Assembly: GCA_016720545.1 (NCBI GenBank)
Contig: JADKKK010000004.1
Span: 186,001 to 250,000 of the forward strand
Direction of reading: 5' to 3'
Origin: Myxococcales bacterium
GTDB taxonomy: Bacteria > Myxococcota_A > Polyangia > Polyangiales > Polyangiaceae
DNA: 64,000 nt
Part shown: positions 45,584 through 56,140 of the stretch, in pieces
How the letters are laid out: each line of letters begins with the position of its first letter
How positions within the stretch are numbered: the stretch's first letter is position 1
The notes under the pieces: generated by a model
Database searches by the model: none
The model's input: the letters and a program-made list of their open reading frames with translations, nothing else
What the model was told of the DNA's origin: nothing
Made by a program: the position numbers and the translations under genes

Positions 45584-46411
45584 CTAAAGCTTGCCGGTGC
45601 AGATCGCCTTCGCCCCGCCCATCTTGTTGCAGTAGAACTCGAGCGCCATTTCGGTGCCGGGCCCCTGGTACCAGTCGATACGCAGCGAGTGCGTGCCCAC
45701 GCGGAGGTGAACCGGGCCCGACTTCTCCTGCGTCGGGTGGACACCGTCGTTGTCGACGATCTTCGTGTCGTCGACGTACACGACGCTGCCGTCGTCGGAG
45801 CGCGTGGTGAGATCGTAGTCCCCCTCCGTCGCGACCGTGAGGGGCGCCTCGAAGCGGATCGCGAACCACTCGGTGCGCTTCGCCACGCCGGGGAAGCCCT
45901 CGGTGAACTGGCGGGTCGGGACGTTGAGCTCCTTCGCGAAGAGGGTGGCCGTGGGCTTGAGCGTGCCCAGATCGGGGAGCTTCTGGCTGTCGGCCGGGAT
46001 GTCGTAGACGCTGCCGAGGAAGTTCGCCTCTTTCGGGTCACCGGAGCCGAACGGCGTGGGCCCGACGATGACCGGCGGCTCGCCGGGCGGGGTCGTGGGC
46101 GGCGTGGTGGGCGGCGTGACCGTGCCGGGCGTGCCCGGAGTGGCCGGCGGAGTGCCCCCCGGCCTGGCGAGGCCGGAGATGCGCCTGGTCGAGAGCGCGC
46201 CGAACGAGGTCCGCATGCTGAGTACGCGGGCCGACGGCGCGACGGGGGTCGGGGCGGGGATCTCGGCGGGTGTCGCCGCGCCTGGGGCGGCCGGCGCGGC
46301 CGGGGCAGCCGGGGTGGGCGACTGCGCGCCGCCCGTTCCGCCCGCCTGGATCTGACAAGCGACAAGGGCCGCCGAGGCCGTCGCGACGAGGAGCACGATG
46401 TGTTTCTTCAT
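45584..46411 (-). CDS. PA14-domain lipoprotein
   Basis: 275 aa, ATG 46411 with GGAGG upstream. Signal MKKHIVLLVATASAALVAC (lipobox LVAC). Residues ~20-130 are a Pro/Ala/Thr/Gly linker with (TTPP)n. The C-terminal ~135 residues are a PA14 beta-sandwich: EWFAIRFEAPLTVATEGDYDLTTRSDDGSVVYVDDTKIVDNDGVH, then SGPVHLRVGTHSLRIDWYQGPG. PA14 domains bind carbohydrate, with the DD-S motif supplying a calcium site in some members (RSDDGSVVYVDD fits). Probably an outer-membrane or surface carbohydrate-binding lipoprotein; ligand unknown. Confidence 0.85.
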   Translation of the reverse strand: MKKHIVLLVATASAALVACQIQAGGTGGAQSPTPAAPAAPAAPGAATPAEIPAPTPVAPSARVLSMRTSFGALSTRRISGLARPGGTPPATPGTPGTVTPPTTPPTTPPGEPPVIVGPTPFGSGDPKEANFLGSVYDIPADSQKLPDLGTLKPTATLFAKELNVPTRQFTEGFPGVAKRTEWFAIRFEAPLTVATEGDYDLTTRSDDGSVVYVDDTKIVDNDGVHPTQEKSGPVHLRVGTHSLRIDWYQGPGTEMALEFYCNKMGGAKAICTGKL

Positions 46412-46584
46412 GAGAACGTAGCCTCCACCAAGGAAAAGGTGCGCGACGACGATCGCGCGTCCCCGTTCGACGGGGCACGGCCCGCCGCGATGCAATTCTC
46501 GCACGGGGAATGCCGCTGCGAGTCAGAAAATGCGCGCAGGAAGACACACCCGGGGCGACCCGCGCGAAGCCGATGTCGTCTCGG

Positions 46585-47247
46585 TCAGTCGAAATCTTCG
46601 ATCTTCCACAGCCCGCGCTCGCGGACGAGCTGGAGAGTGCCGGCGCCGTACGGCATGGTCGCGCGGTCGCCGGTCTCCTCGATCGAGGCGGTCGGGAGGG
46701 CCTGCTTCAGCGCCGTGAGGACGTGGAGCATCTCCTCCTTGTCGGGGCCCTCCCACGCCTTCTTGAGGCGCTCCGCGTCGAAGCCCTCGCGGTGCGCGTC
46801 GGGGATGTAGCGGAGCACCACGTCGAAGCGTCGCCGCTCGAGGGCGCGGACGAAGCCCATGACCACGTGCTTGGGGGTGTCTTGAGCGTAGAAGTCGAGG
46901 CTCGCGGGGTCGAGCTTCCATTTGCCGTTCTCCAGCACGAGCACGAGCTGCTCGCCGTCCCCGCCGGTCACGGTGGCGGTGACGAGCGGAGCCGAGGTCG
47001 GTCGCGCGAGCGCGCGCCCAATCTCCCGGGCTTCGTCGGGGTTGTCCTTCATGATGCGCCGGAACGCCTCGAGGGAGATCCCGCGCCGCGCGTCGTCGCT
47101 GAGGAGGCGGTACGCGTCGTCGGAACGTCCCTGCTCGAGCGCCGTGGCGTAGGCTCGCAGCACGCTCTGCGGGTCCTCCGCGCGAGGCGCGCCGCATGCG
47201 CTGGCGAGCAGCGCGAACGCGAGGACGACCGAGGCTGTGCGGACCAT
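46585..47247 (-). CDS. Lipoprotein with duplicated helical/NTF2-like unit, 220 aa
   Basis: Signal peptide MVRTASVVLAFALLASAC (lipobox ASAC). Two copies of the same unit are visible: DPQSVLRAYATALEQGRSDDAYRLLSDDARRG (~25-57) and TPKHVVMGFVRALERRRFDVVLRYIPDAHREG (~124-156). Each is followed by a helix and, at the end, a beta pair ending in KW-containing strands (LVLENGKWKLD; LVRERGLWKIED). This is the NTF2-like/DUF4878 layout, repeated twice, so the protein is likely a ligand-binding periplasmic lipoprotein. Family assignment is by pattern only. Divergent from lon, 126 bp apart. Confidence 0.75.
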   Translation of the reverse strand: MVRTASVVLAFALLASACGAPRAEDPQSVLRAYATALEQGRSDDAYRLLSDDARRGISLEAFRRIMKDNPDEAREIGRALARPTSAPLVTATVTGGDGEQLVLVLENGKWKLDPASLDFYAQDTPKHVVMGFVRALERRRFDVVLRYIPDAHREGFDAERLKKAWEGPDKEEMLHVLTALKQALPTASIEETGDRATMPYGAGTLQLVRERGLWKIEDFD

Positions 47248-47373
47248 CGCCCATAGCACTACCACCAACGCGCGCCCGCTTCGAGCGCAACCGCTGACCG
47301 GGCGCTCGCGTCGGGCTTCTCCCTTGGCGGCGTTTCGCGATAGCTTCCAGCGACATCCCTGAGGAGACGCCCC

Positions 47374-49730
<2,357 letters not shown>

Positions 49731-49734
<4 letters not shown>

Positions 49735-52055
49735 GCTTTCGCGGTGCGCTCCCGGCAGCGCGGCGCTGGCTCGCGACGCCCGTCGGGGTCGGCGCGCTCG
49801 CGGTCGGTGCGCTCGGTGTGCTCGTGGGCTTCGTGCCGCTGTTCGGCGGCGTGGGCTACGAGCACGATCTCGCGGCCGGTCTCTTCTGCCCGAGCGTCGC
49901 CGCGATCGCGGTCGGACGCGAGTCGTCCCGCGCGCCGGGCGGCGAACCGCTGCGCCACGTGGTCCGGGGCCTCTCCGTCGGGCTGCTGTACGCGCTGCTC
50001 ACGCTCGCTCTCGCGCTCGGGCACGGGCTCCGTTTGCGCGCCTGCGATCCCGTCGGCGGGGTCACGGTCTACGCTCTCACTGCGGGGGCCGGGACCGTGA
50101 TGGGCGGGGCTTGGGGCGCGCTCGTCGGGGAGCTCGCGCGAGGCCGTCGCCGCGGGCGGCTCGCGTGCGCGACGTTGGGGATCGCCCTGCCGCTCGCGAC
50201 CGCGCTCTTCTCGTTCGGGCGCTTCGTTCGGTCGCCGATGATCTTCGCCTACGACCCGTTCGTCGGGTTCTTCAGCGGCACGCTGTACGACACCGTCGTC
50301 GACGCGGGCACACCGCTGCTCGTCTATCGGCTGGGCTCCCTCGCCACGCTCACCGCCCTGCTGACGCTCGCCACGCTCCTCCGTCGGGCCGAGTCGGGTC
50401 GGCTCGCATGGGCCCCCCGCGGCGCGACGCTGCTCCACGAGCGGGCCATCGTCGCCGCCTCCGCCGCGGCCGCGAGCCTCTGGATCACCGCGAGCGGCAG
50501 CGAGCTTGGGCACTACCAGTCGCGCGAGACCGTCGCGGCGGCGCTCGGGGGCGCGCTGACGGGCGCGCGGTGCGATATCGTGTTCCCGAGCTCGCTCGCC
50601 CCCGAGGAGTCCGCGCTGCTGAGCCAAGACTGCGAGGAGCAGCTCGCCGCGGTCGAGGCTCGGCTCGGCGCGCGCGGCCCGGCGAAGATCACAGCGTTCT
50701 TCTTCCGTGACGCCGGGGAGAAGCGTCGCTTGATGGGTGCAGAGCACACGTACATCGCGAAGCCCTGGCGCGAAGAGGTGTATCTCCAGCTCGACAAGTA
50801 CCCGCACCCGGTGCTCGGCCACGAGCTCGCGCACGTGGTCGCCGGCGCGTTCGGGCAGGGACCGTTTCGGGTGGCCGGATCGTTCTACGGGCTCGTGCCG
50901 AACCCTGGGCTGATCGAGGGGATCGCGGTAGCCGCCTCGCCGGACGACGATGACGTCACCGACCTCGCGTGGGCGAAGACCATGATGGATCTCGGTATCT
51001 TGCCGCCCATGCAGCGCGTCTTCTCGCTCGCGTTCCTCGGGGAGGCGTCGGCGAAGAGCTACACCCTGGCCGGGGCGTTTGTCGGCCACATCCTCGACAC
51101 GTACGGAGCGAACGCGGTGCGCGCCTGGTACGGGGGCGCGTCCCTCGAGCAGGTGACGTCCGCCTCGTGGGAGGCGCTCGACGCAGCCTTCCGCGCGCGC
51201 CTCGCGACGATCGCGGTGGCGCCGGAGGCGGCGGCGATCGCGAGGGCTCGCTTCGACCGCCCGTCGCTCTTCGGTCGCCGCTGCCCGCACGTGGTCGACG
51301 CGCTCCGCCGCAAAGCGGACGGCTGCCGCGACGCTCGCCAGGTCGACGAGGCGCTCGCTGCGTACGCCGCGGTTCTTCGGGAGGATGCCCGTGACGTACC
51401 CTCACAGATCTCAGTGGCGTACCTGCAGCGCCGCTACCGCGACGCGGCGGCGGGCCGCGCCGCGCTCGATCGCCTCGCGGGCGACGCGTCATTGCCCATC
51501 GTGCACCGCGATCGGGCCGCCGAGGCGCTGGCCGACACCGACTTCTTGGACGGCGCGTACGAAGACGCCGCGCGACGCTACACAGAGCTCGCTGCGCGCT
51601 CCCTCGCCGAGGACCACGCCCGCACGCTCGAGGTGAAGGCGCTCGCCGCCCGCAGCGCCGACCTCCGCCGCCCGGTCGGACTGCTCTTGCTCGGGGACGG
51701 TGCCCGCGCGCCCGATCCGTTCGTGGCGGCGCTGGCCCTCGGTGCTGCGCTCGAGGCGCGCCCCGAGGATGCGGTGCTGTACTACCTCGCGGGTCGCAAC
51801 CAGATTCAGCGCGCCTTCTACCCGCAGGGCATCGAATTGCTCGAGCGAGCGCTCTTCCTCGGCACGCTCCCGTCGCCCAGGCTCGTGCGCGAGGCCCTGT
51901 GGCAGCTCGCGGTGGCGGCCTGCGCGACAGACAACAAGCGGGTCGCCCAGCGGACGCGCGCGGCGATCGTGGACGGCGCCTCGCCGTTCCACCCTGGTGG
52001 TCGTCGCGACGCGGCGCTCGGGCTCCTCGGGCGATGCGCGGCGGGGCGACCGTAG
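49731..52055 (+). CDS. Membrane HExxH metallopeptidase-like protein with TPR-like tail
   Basis: 774 aa. The N-terminal ~260 residues have about six hydrophobic helices (VGVGALAVGALGVLVGFVPLF; GLSVGLLYALLTLALALGHGL; YALTAGAGTVMGGAWGALVG; TLGIALPLATALFSFG; LGSLATLTALLTLATLL; AIVAASAAAASLWITAS). Next is a peptidase-MA-like domain: ITAFFFRDAGEKRRLMG, zinc motif HELAH at 364-368 in VLGHELAHVVAGAFG, and a downstream Glu in GLIEGIAVAA about 30 residues on, as in gluzincins. Then the region STAL-AFVGHILDTYGANAVRAWY. From ~530 to the end come helical repeats of TPR style. GTG overlaps the lon stop. Substrate unknown; the lon coupling suggests proteostasis. Confidence 0.85.
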
Positions 52056-52101
52056 CGCCCTAGAGGGAAAATTGCCTTAACTACCGAAGCGTTAGCGTGC
52101 C

Positions 52102-52133
52102 CTTTCGCGAGCGACCGGGGTCGCGCGCGAGAG
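52102..52133. terminator. Long hairpin between convergent genes
   Basis: gcgac (52111-52115) pairs with gtcgc (52120-52124); after one A-G mismatch the stem continues 52102-52109 with 52126-52133, including one wobble. It lies between the stops of the metallopeptidase gene (52055) and the kinase gene (52147). No T run. Confidence 0.5.
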
Positions 52134-52146
52134 GCTCACGAGACGA

Positions 52147-53829
52147 TCAAGGGACCGGCTTGGGGTCGGCGGGCTTGGGGTCGGCGGGCTTGGGGTCGGC
52201 GGGCTTGGGGTCGGCGGGCTTGGGGTCGGCGGGCTTGGGGTCGGCGGGCTTGGGGTCGGCGGGCTTGGGGTCGGCGGGCTTGGGGTCGGCGGGCTTGGGA
52301 TCGGCTGGCTCCGCTGGCTTGTCGGGCGCCTTCGCGCCCGCGTCGGCGCCTGACCGCGAGGCCGCGTCCGCACCGCCGTCACGGTGCCGCCGCACCAGGC
52401 CGGCGCCGTTGAGCCGGGGGAGCCCCGCGTCGTCGATGTCGCCGAAGTCGATGCTGTTGTCGCCCGTGGGCGGCGGCGCGGGCGTCGACGCCTCGAGGTC
52501 GACCGAGGGCGCGGGCGAGAGGACCGAGGCCGACGGAGCGGCGGTCACGGACGCGCTCCCCGTGGGGACCACGGGCGGGACGTTGTTGGCGTCGATGCGC
52601 TTCGAGACGATGACGGCGGTGGTCGCGGCCACGATGGCGACGCCGACGAGCGCGGCACCGAAGAGCGCGTTGCGGCGCCTGCTCGCGGCGCCTACGGCGT
52701 CCTGCGTGCCTGGCTCGGTCGTCGAAGCCGAGGTGGAGGTCGACCGGGACGTGGCCGAGGAGGAGAGCGTGGTGTTGCCCGCTTGGGGCTGGACCGAGGC
52801 AGACGATTCGGAAGGCGGCGCGATCGAGGGGGCGTGCGAGATGCGGGCGGGGTTCAGCGTGGTGTAGGCGCCCGAGCCCCCGGCGTTGCTGAAGCCCCCG
52901 GGCCCTTCGAGGTCGGAGCTCGGCGGCGGCGGCATGCTGAGCTGCCCGCCCTGGAACGCGGCCTGCCGCAGCGCGTGTTGCATGGCCTTGGCGCTCGTCC
53001 AGCGGTTCGCCTTGTCGAACGCGATCGCCTTGTCGACCACGTCGACGATGGCCTTGGGCGTGGCCGGCGCCGCGACGGCGAGCGACCGGGCCGGGGTCGT
53101 CGCCGTGAGGATCATGATCTCGTTCGGCGTGCTCGCGTTGTGCACGATCTCGCCGCAGATGAGCGCGAACATGGTCGAGCCCACGGACCACACGTCGGAC
53201 TGGGCGTCGATCTCTTCGATGCGGCCGCGCGCCTGCTCGGGCGGCATGAACGCCGGTGTGCCCAGCAGCGTGCCGTCGTTCGTGGAGAAGGCGGAGGGCG
53301 CGGTCGCGTCGCGGAGGCGCGCGATGCCAAAGTCGAGGACCTTCACCAGCCGGTCCTTCGTGAGGAAGATGTTCTCCGGCTTGATGTCCCGGTGGACGAC
53401 CCCCACCGCGTGGGCGGCGACGAGCACGTCGAGGAGCGCGTCCATCACCAGGATGGCGTCTTTCAGAGGGAGGCGCCCGCCGAGGCGGTTCGCCCGCGCG
53501 TCCGCGGTCTCGCCCTCGAGCAGCTCCATCACGAGGAACACCGAGCCGTCCTCGGCGATGTCGTCGTCGAGCACACGCACCACGCCCGGGTGGTTCACCG
53601 TGTTCGCGACGTAGCCCTCGCGGCGGAAGCGCGCGGTGAGCGCCGGATCCATCGACATGGTCGGGTGGAGCATCTTGAGCGCCACGCGGGAGCCGTTGCG
53701 GTGCGTCGCCGAGTACACGGCGGCCATCCCTCCGGTGCCAAGGAGGGCCTCAACCTTCCACTTCTCCTTGACCATCATGCCGACGCGTCGTTCGACGAAG
53801 TCGACAAACGATCCGCGCGGGTTACTCAT
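52147..53829 (-). CDS. Ser/Thr protein kinase with membrane helix and (PADPK)n tail
   Basis: 560 aa. Kinase ~20-290: glycine loop GTGGMAAVYS (31-40), Lys52 in VALKML, catalytic loop HRDIKPEN (146-153), DFGIARL (166-), GTPAFMPPEQARG. An RD kinase with all catalytic residues. A Ser/Thr/Pro linker (~310-390) precedes one membrane helix (ALFGAALVGVAIVAATTAVIV, ~402-422). The outer part is low-complexity Pro/Ala/Asp, ending in about ten PADPK units. A periplasmic Pro/Lys tail could bind cell wall (inference). No PASTA domain is present. The gene stands alone between a convergent gene and an epimerase gene with a 167-bp gap. Confidence 0.94.
   Translation of the reverse strand: MSNPRGSFVDFVERRVGMMVKEKWKVEALLGTGGMAAVYSATHRNGSRVALKMLHPTMSMDPALTARFRREGYVANTVNHPGVVRVLDDDIAEDGSVFLVMELLEGETADARANRLGGRLPLKDAILVMDALLDVLVAAHAVGVVHRDIKPENIFLTKDRLVKVLDFGIARLRDATAPSAFSTNDGTLLGTPAFMPPEQARGRIEEIDAQSDVWSVGSTMFALICGEIVHNASTPNEIMILTATTPARSLAVAAPATPKAIVDVVDKAIAFDKANRWTSAKAMQHALRQAAFQGGQLSMPPPPSSDLEGPGGFSNAGGSGAYTTLNPARISHAPSIAPPSESSASVQPQAGNTTLSSSATSRSTSTSASTTEPGTQDAVGAASRRRNALFGAALVGVAIVAATTAVIVSKRIDANNVPPVVPTGSASVTAAPSASVLSPAPSVDLEASTPAPPPTGDNSIDFGDIDDAGLPRLNGAGLVRRHRDGGADAASRSGADAGAKAPDKPAEPADPKPADPKPADPKPADPKPADPKPADPKPADPKPADPKPADPKPADPKPVP
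52160..52309 (-). repeat. 15-bp tandem repeat, 9 perfect copies plus 1 degenerate
   Basis: Unit ttggggtcggcgggc (plus strand), nine exact copies 52160-52294 and a diverged tenth to 52309. On the minus strand it encodes the (PADPK)n tail of the kinase. The unit is in frame, so slippage changes only tail length. Near-perfect identity implies recent expansion. Confidence 0.95.
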
Positions 53830-53996
53830 GGGGGCACTTCGGAGTCATACAAAGACCAACCACCACGGTACCAACTTCCCGTGGGGCTGGACACGCTTTT
53901 TGCCCCGCCGCGGAAAGAAAGCGAAGGGCCGCGTGTGCGCTGCAAGCGTTGGGAAACACGAGGGTTTCGCCTGCGGCAACGCCAGGGGCGCGGCGC

Positions 53997-54935
53997 TCAG
54001 GCCGTGGGGGCGAGCGATTCCACGAGCGCCGCGAGCCCGTCGCGCATGGTCACCCGAGGTGCGTAGCCGAGATCGCGGCGAGCGCGCCCGATGTCCGCGA
54101 GCGAGTCCCGGACGTCGCCCGCGCGGGGCTCGGCGTGCGTGACGGTGAGGGGCTTGCCCGACACGTCGGAGAGCGTCGCGGCGAGCTCGAGGAGGGTGGT
54201 GCGCACGCCGCAGGCGACGTTGTAGGCCTGCCCGGAGGCCACGGCAGCGGGCGCCGTGCTGGCGAGGAGGTTCGCGGCGACCACGTCGTCCACGAAGACG
54301 AAGTCGCGGGTCTGCTGGCCGTCGCCGTAGATCCGCAGCTCGGCGCCGCGAAGGATCCGGTCGGCGAAGATGCTGATGACGCCCGAGTAAGCGGAGCCTG
54401 GATCCTGGCGCGGGCCGAAGACGTTGAAGTAGCGGAGCGACACGGTCTCGAGGCCGTAGAGGTGCGCGAAGGCGCGGAGGTACTGCTCGCCCGCGATCTT
54501 TTCGACGCCGTAAGGGGAGACCGGCTCCGGGCGCATGCCCTCGTGCTTGGGGAGCGTGGGCTCTTCGCCGTACACCGCGGCCGAGCACGCGAAGACCATG
54601 CGGCGAGCGCCCGCGTCGCGCGCCGCGAGCGCCACGTTCAGCGTGCCGAGGACGTTCACCGCGTGGGTCTCGCGGGGGTGCTCGACCGAGTACGGGACGC
54701 TGACGATCGCCGCCTCGTGGAACACCACGTCGACGCCCTCGGCGGCGCGCGCGCAGGCGGACTCGTCGCGCACGTCGCCCACCTGGAGCTCGACGTCGCG
54801 CGCGATGGTCGCCAGGTTCTCCCGGTGGCCGCTGGTGAGGTTGTCGAGCACTCGCACGCTGTGGCCCTCGCGGACCAGGCGCTCGGCGATGTGCGATCCG
54901 ATGAACCCCGCGCCTCCTGTCACCAGCACCTTCAT
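53997..54935 (-). CDS. NAD-dependent epimerase/dehydratase (UDP-glucose 4-epimerase-like)
   Basis: 312 aa, an extended short-chain dehydrogenase acting on nucleotide sugars. Rossmann motif VTGGAGFIGSHIAERL at 4-19. Catalytic Ser region FACSAAVYGE, and Tyr/Lys in SPYGVEKIAGEQYLRAF (YxxxK). RYFNVFGPRQDPGSAYSGVISIFADRILRG, then YGDGQQTRDFVFVDDVV, which is typical of UDP-GlcNAc/UDP-Glc 4-epimerases of the WbpP/GalE group. The exact sugar is not decidable. It probably supplies sugars for surface polysaccharide. Starts at ATG 54935 and is divergent from the gene at 55187. Confidence 0.92.
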   Translation of the reverse strand: MKVLVTGGAGFIGSHIAERLVREGHSVRVLDNLTSGHRENLATIARDVELQVGDVRDESACARAAEGVDVVFHEAAIVSVPYSVEHPRETHAVNVLGTLNVALAARDAGARRMVFACSAAVYGEEPTLPKHEGMRPEPVSPYGVEKIAGEQYLRAFAHLYGLETVSLRYFNVFGPRQDPGSAYSGVISIFADRILRGAELRIYGDGQQTRDFVFVDDVVAANLLASTAPAAVASGQAYNVACGVRTTLLELAATLSDVSGKPLTVTHAEPRAGDVRDSLADIGRARRDLGYAPRVTMRDGLAALVESLAPTA

Positions 54936-55186
54936 GCCGTGCTCCCTTCGGTCGCGTGGCATAGGCACGCCGCTCGCCTGCGGCTCGCTTGCATGTTCAT
55001 GGCGCCACCTCGCCTTCGGCTCGGGGTCGCCATAGACCTACGTTCGCCGCTTCGGGGCTCACTTGGCGGTTCATCGCTTCCTTTGTATCGCGAGGACGGA
55101 CCCGGAAACGAGCGAAACGCGCCGACGTCGCGAAACGGCGAGGAGCACATTGACGGGGCCGTCCGGCCGGGAAATGCTCCGCGCCC

Positions 55187-56068
55187 ATGAGCACCGACGC
55201 GATCGCGCTCCTTCGGCCCCGCGACTTCCAAGCGCTCGCGCCGTTCCTCGATCTCGACGAGGACAGCGAAGAGAGCGACGGCCTCTACGCCGACCTCCTC
55301 GCGGACGGCGCGGTGCTCGTCCACACGTTCCAGCCTTACGAGGCCTTCGCCGCCGACCCACGCGTGGGGCGCGCGTGGCTCGCCCAGTTCGGTGAGAGTC
55401 TGCCCCTCGTGCACGACGATCCGCGCGGCGTGCTCTTCTTCCCCGACGACCTCGAGCCGGACGCGACGAGCTACGCGGCGGTGGTGGAGGCCATCGAGGA
55501 GGGCGGCGTGTGGATCGCGCCTGGCGCGCCCGCCGAGCCCGGCGAGCCCGGCCACCTGCTCGAGAAGCTCGCGGCCTCGCTCCAGTTCGGCGCGAGCCCG
55601 CACGACCTCGCGACCGCGGTGAGCGCCATGCAGAAGAGCGTGTTCGACGCGCTCGGCCTCGGAGCGCTCGGCGGGGACGACGACGACGACGAGGTCGGGC
55701 TCGTGGTCCTCCTCCGCAGCGCGGCTTCGGTCGCCGCGAAGCTCGACCTCGACGGCTTCGCGCTCGGCGACGTCGCGGCGCTCCAGGACGGCACGGCCGT
55801 CGTCTCCACCGTGTACACACCCCTCGCGCACGACCTCGTGGCGCTGCGGCTCGCCGAAGACCTCCCCGCGCTCACCGCCGGCCCCGTGGACCCGCGCGGT
55901 GTGCTCGCGTGCAGCACGAGCGATCTCGACGCGCTGGCCGAGGCGCGCACGTACGACGAGGCGCTCCAGGCGCTGGGCGACCGGGCGGTGTTCCTCGACC
56001 TGGCCGCCGCGCGCGCGCTGCCCGACGCGGAGAAGGCGCGCCTGCGGAGCTTGGGCGAAGAGGGGTGA
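55187..56068 (+). CDS. Acidic hypothetical protein, 293 aa
   Basis: No family recognised. No signal or membrane segment; strongly acidic, including a GGDDDDDE run (~163). Layout is alpha/beta: IALLRPRDFQALAPFLDLDEDSEESD, LVHTFQPYEAFA, SLPLVHDDPRGVLFFPDDL, VVEAIEEGGVWIAPG, VGLVVLLRSAASVAAKLDLDGFALGD, ALQDGTAVVSTVYTPLAHDLVAL, and a C-terminal helix. A codon-usage pattern like its neighbours and a clean ATG support a real gene. A divergent 251-bp gap separates it from the epimerase. Confidence 0.7.
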   Translation: MSTDAIALLRPRDFQALAPFLDLDEDSEESDGLYADLLADGAVLVHTFQPYEAFAADPRVGRAWLAQFGESLPLVHDDPRGVLFFPDDLEPDATSYAAVVEAIEEGGVWIAPGAPAEPGEPGHLLEKLAASLQFGASPHDLATAVSAMQKSVFDALGLGALGGDDDDDEVGLVVLLRSAASVAAKLDLDGFALGDVAALQDGTAVVSTVYTPLAHDLVALRLAEDLPALTAGPVDPRGVLACSTSDLDALAEARTYDEALQALGDRAVFLDLAAARALPDAEKARLRSLGEEG

Positions 56069-56140
56069 ACGACCGGGACTGCGCCCGGTCTGAAGGCCGG
56101 GGCAGGGAAATTCTGGGGTGGCCGCCTTGGGCTGGTCGAG

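Noticed and set aside
52160..52309. Regular repeats considered as a CRISPR array
   Set aside because: Units are 15 bp with no spacers, lie in frame inside a kinase gene, and no cas genes are near.
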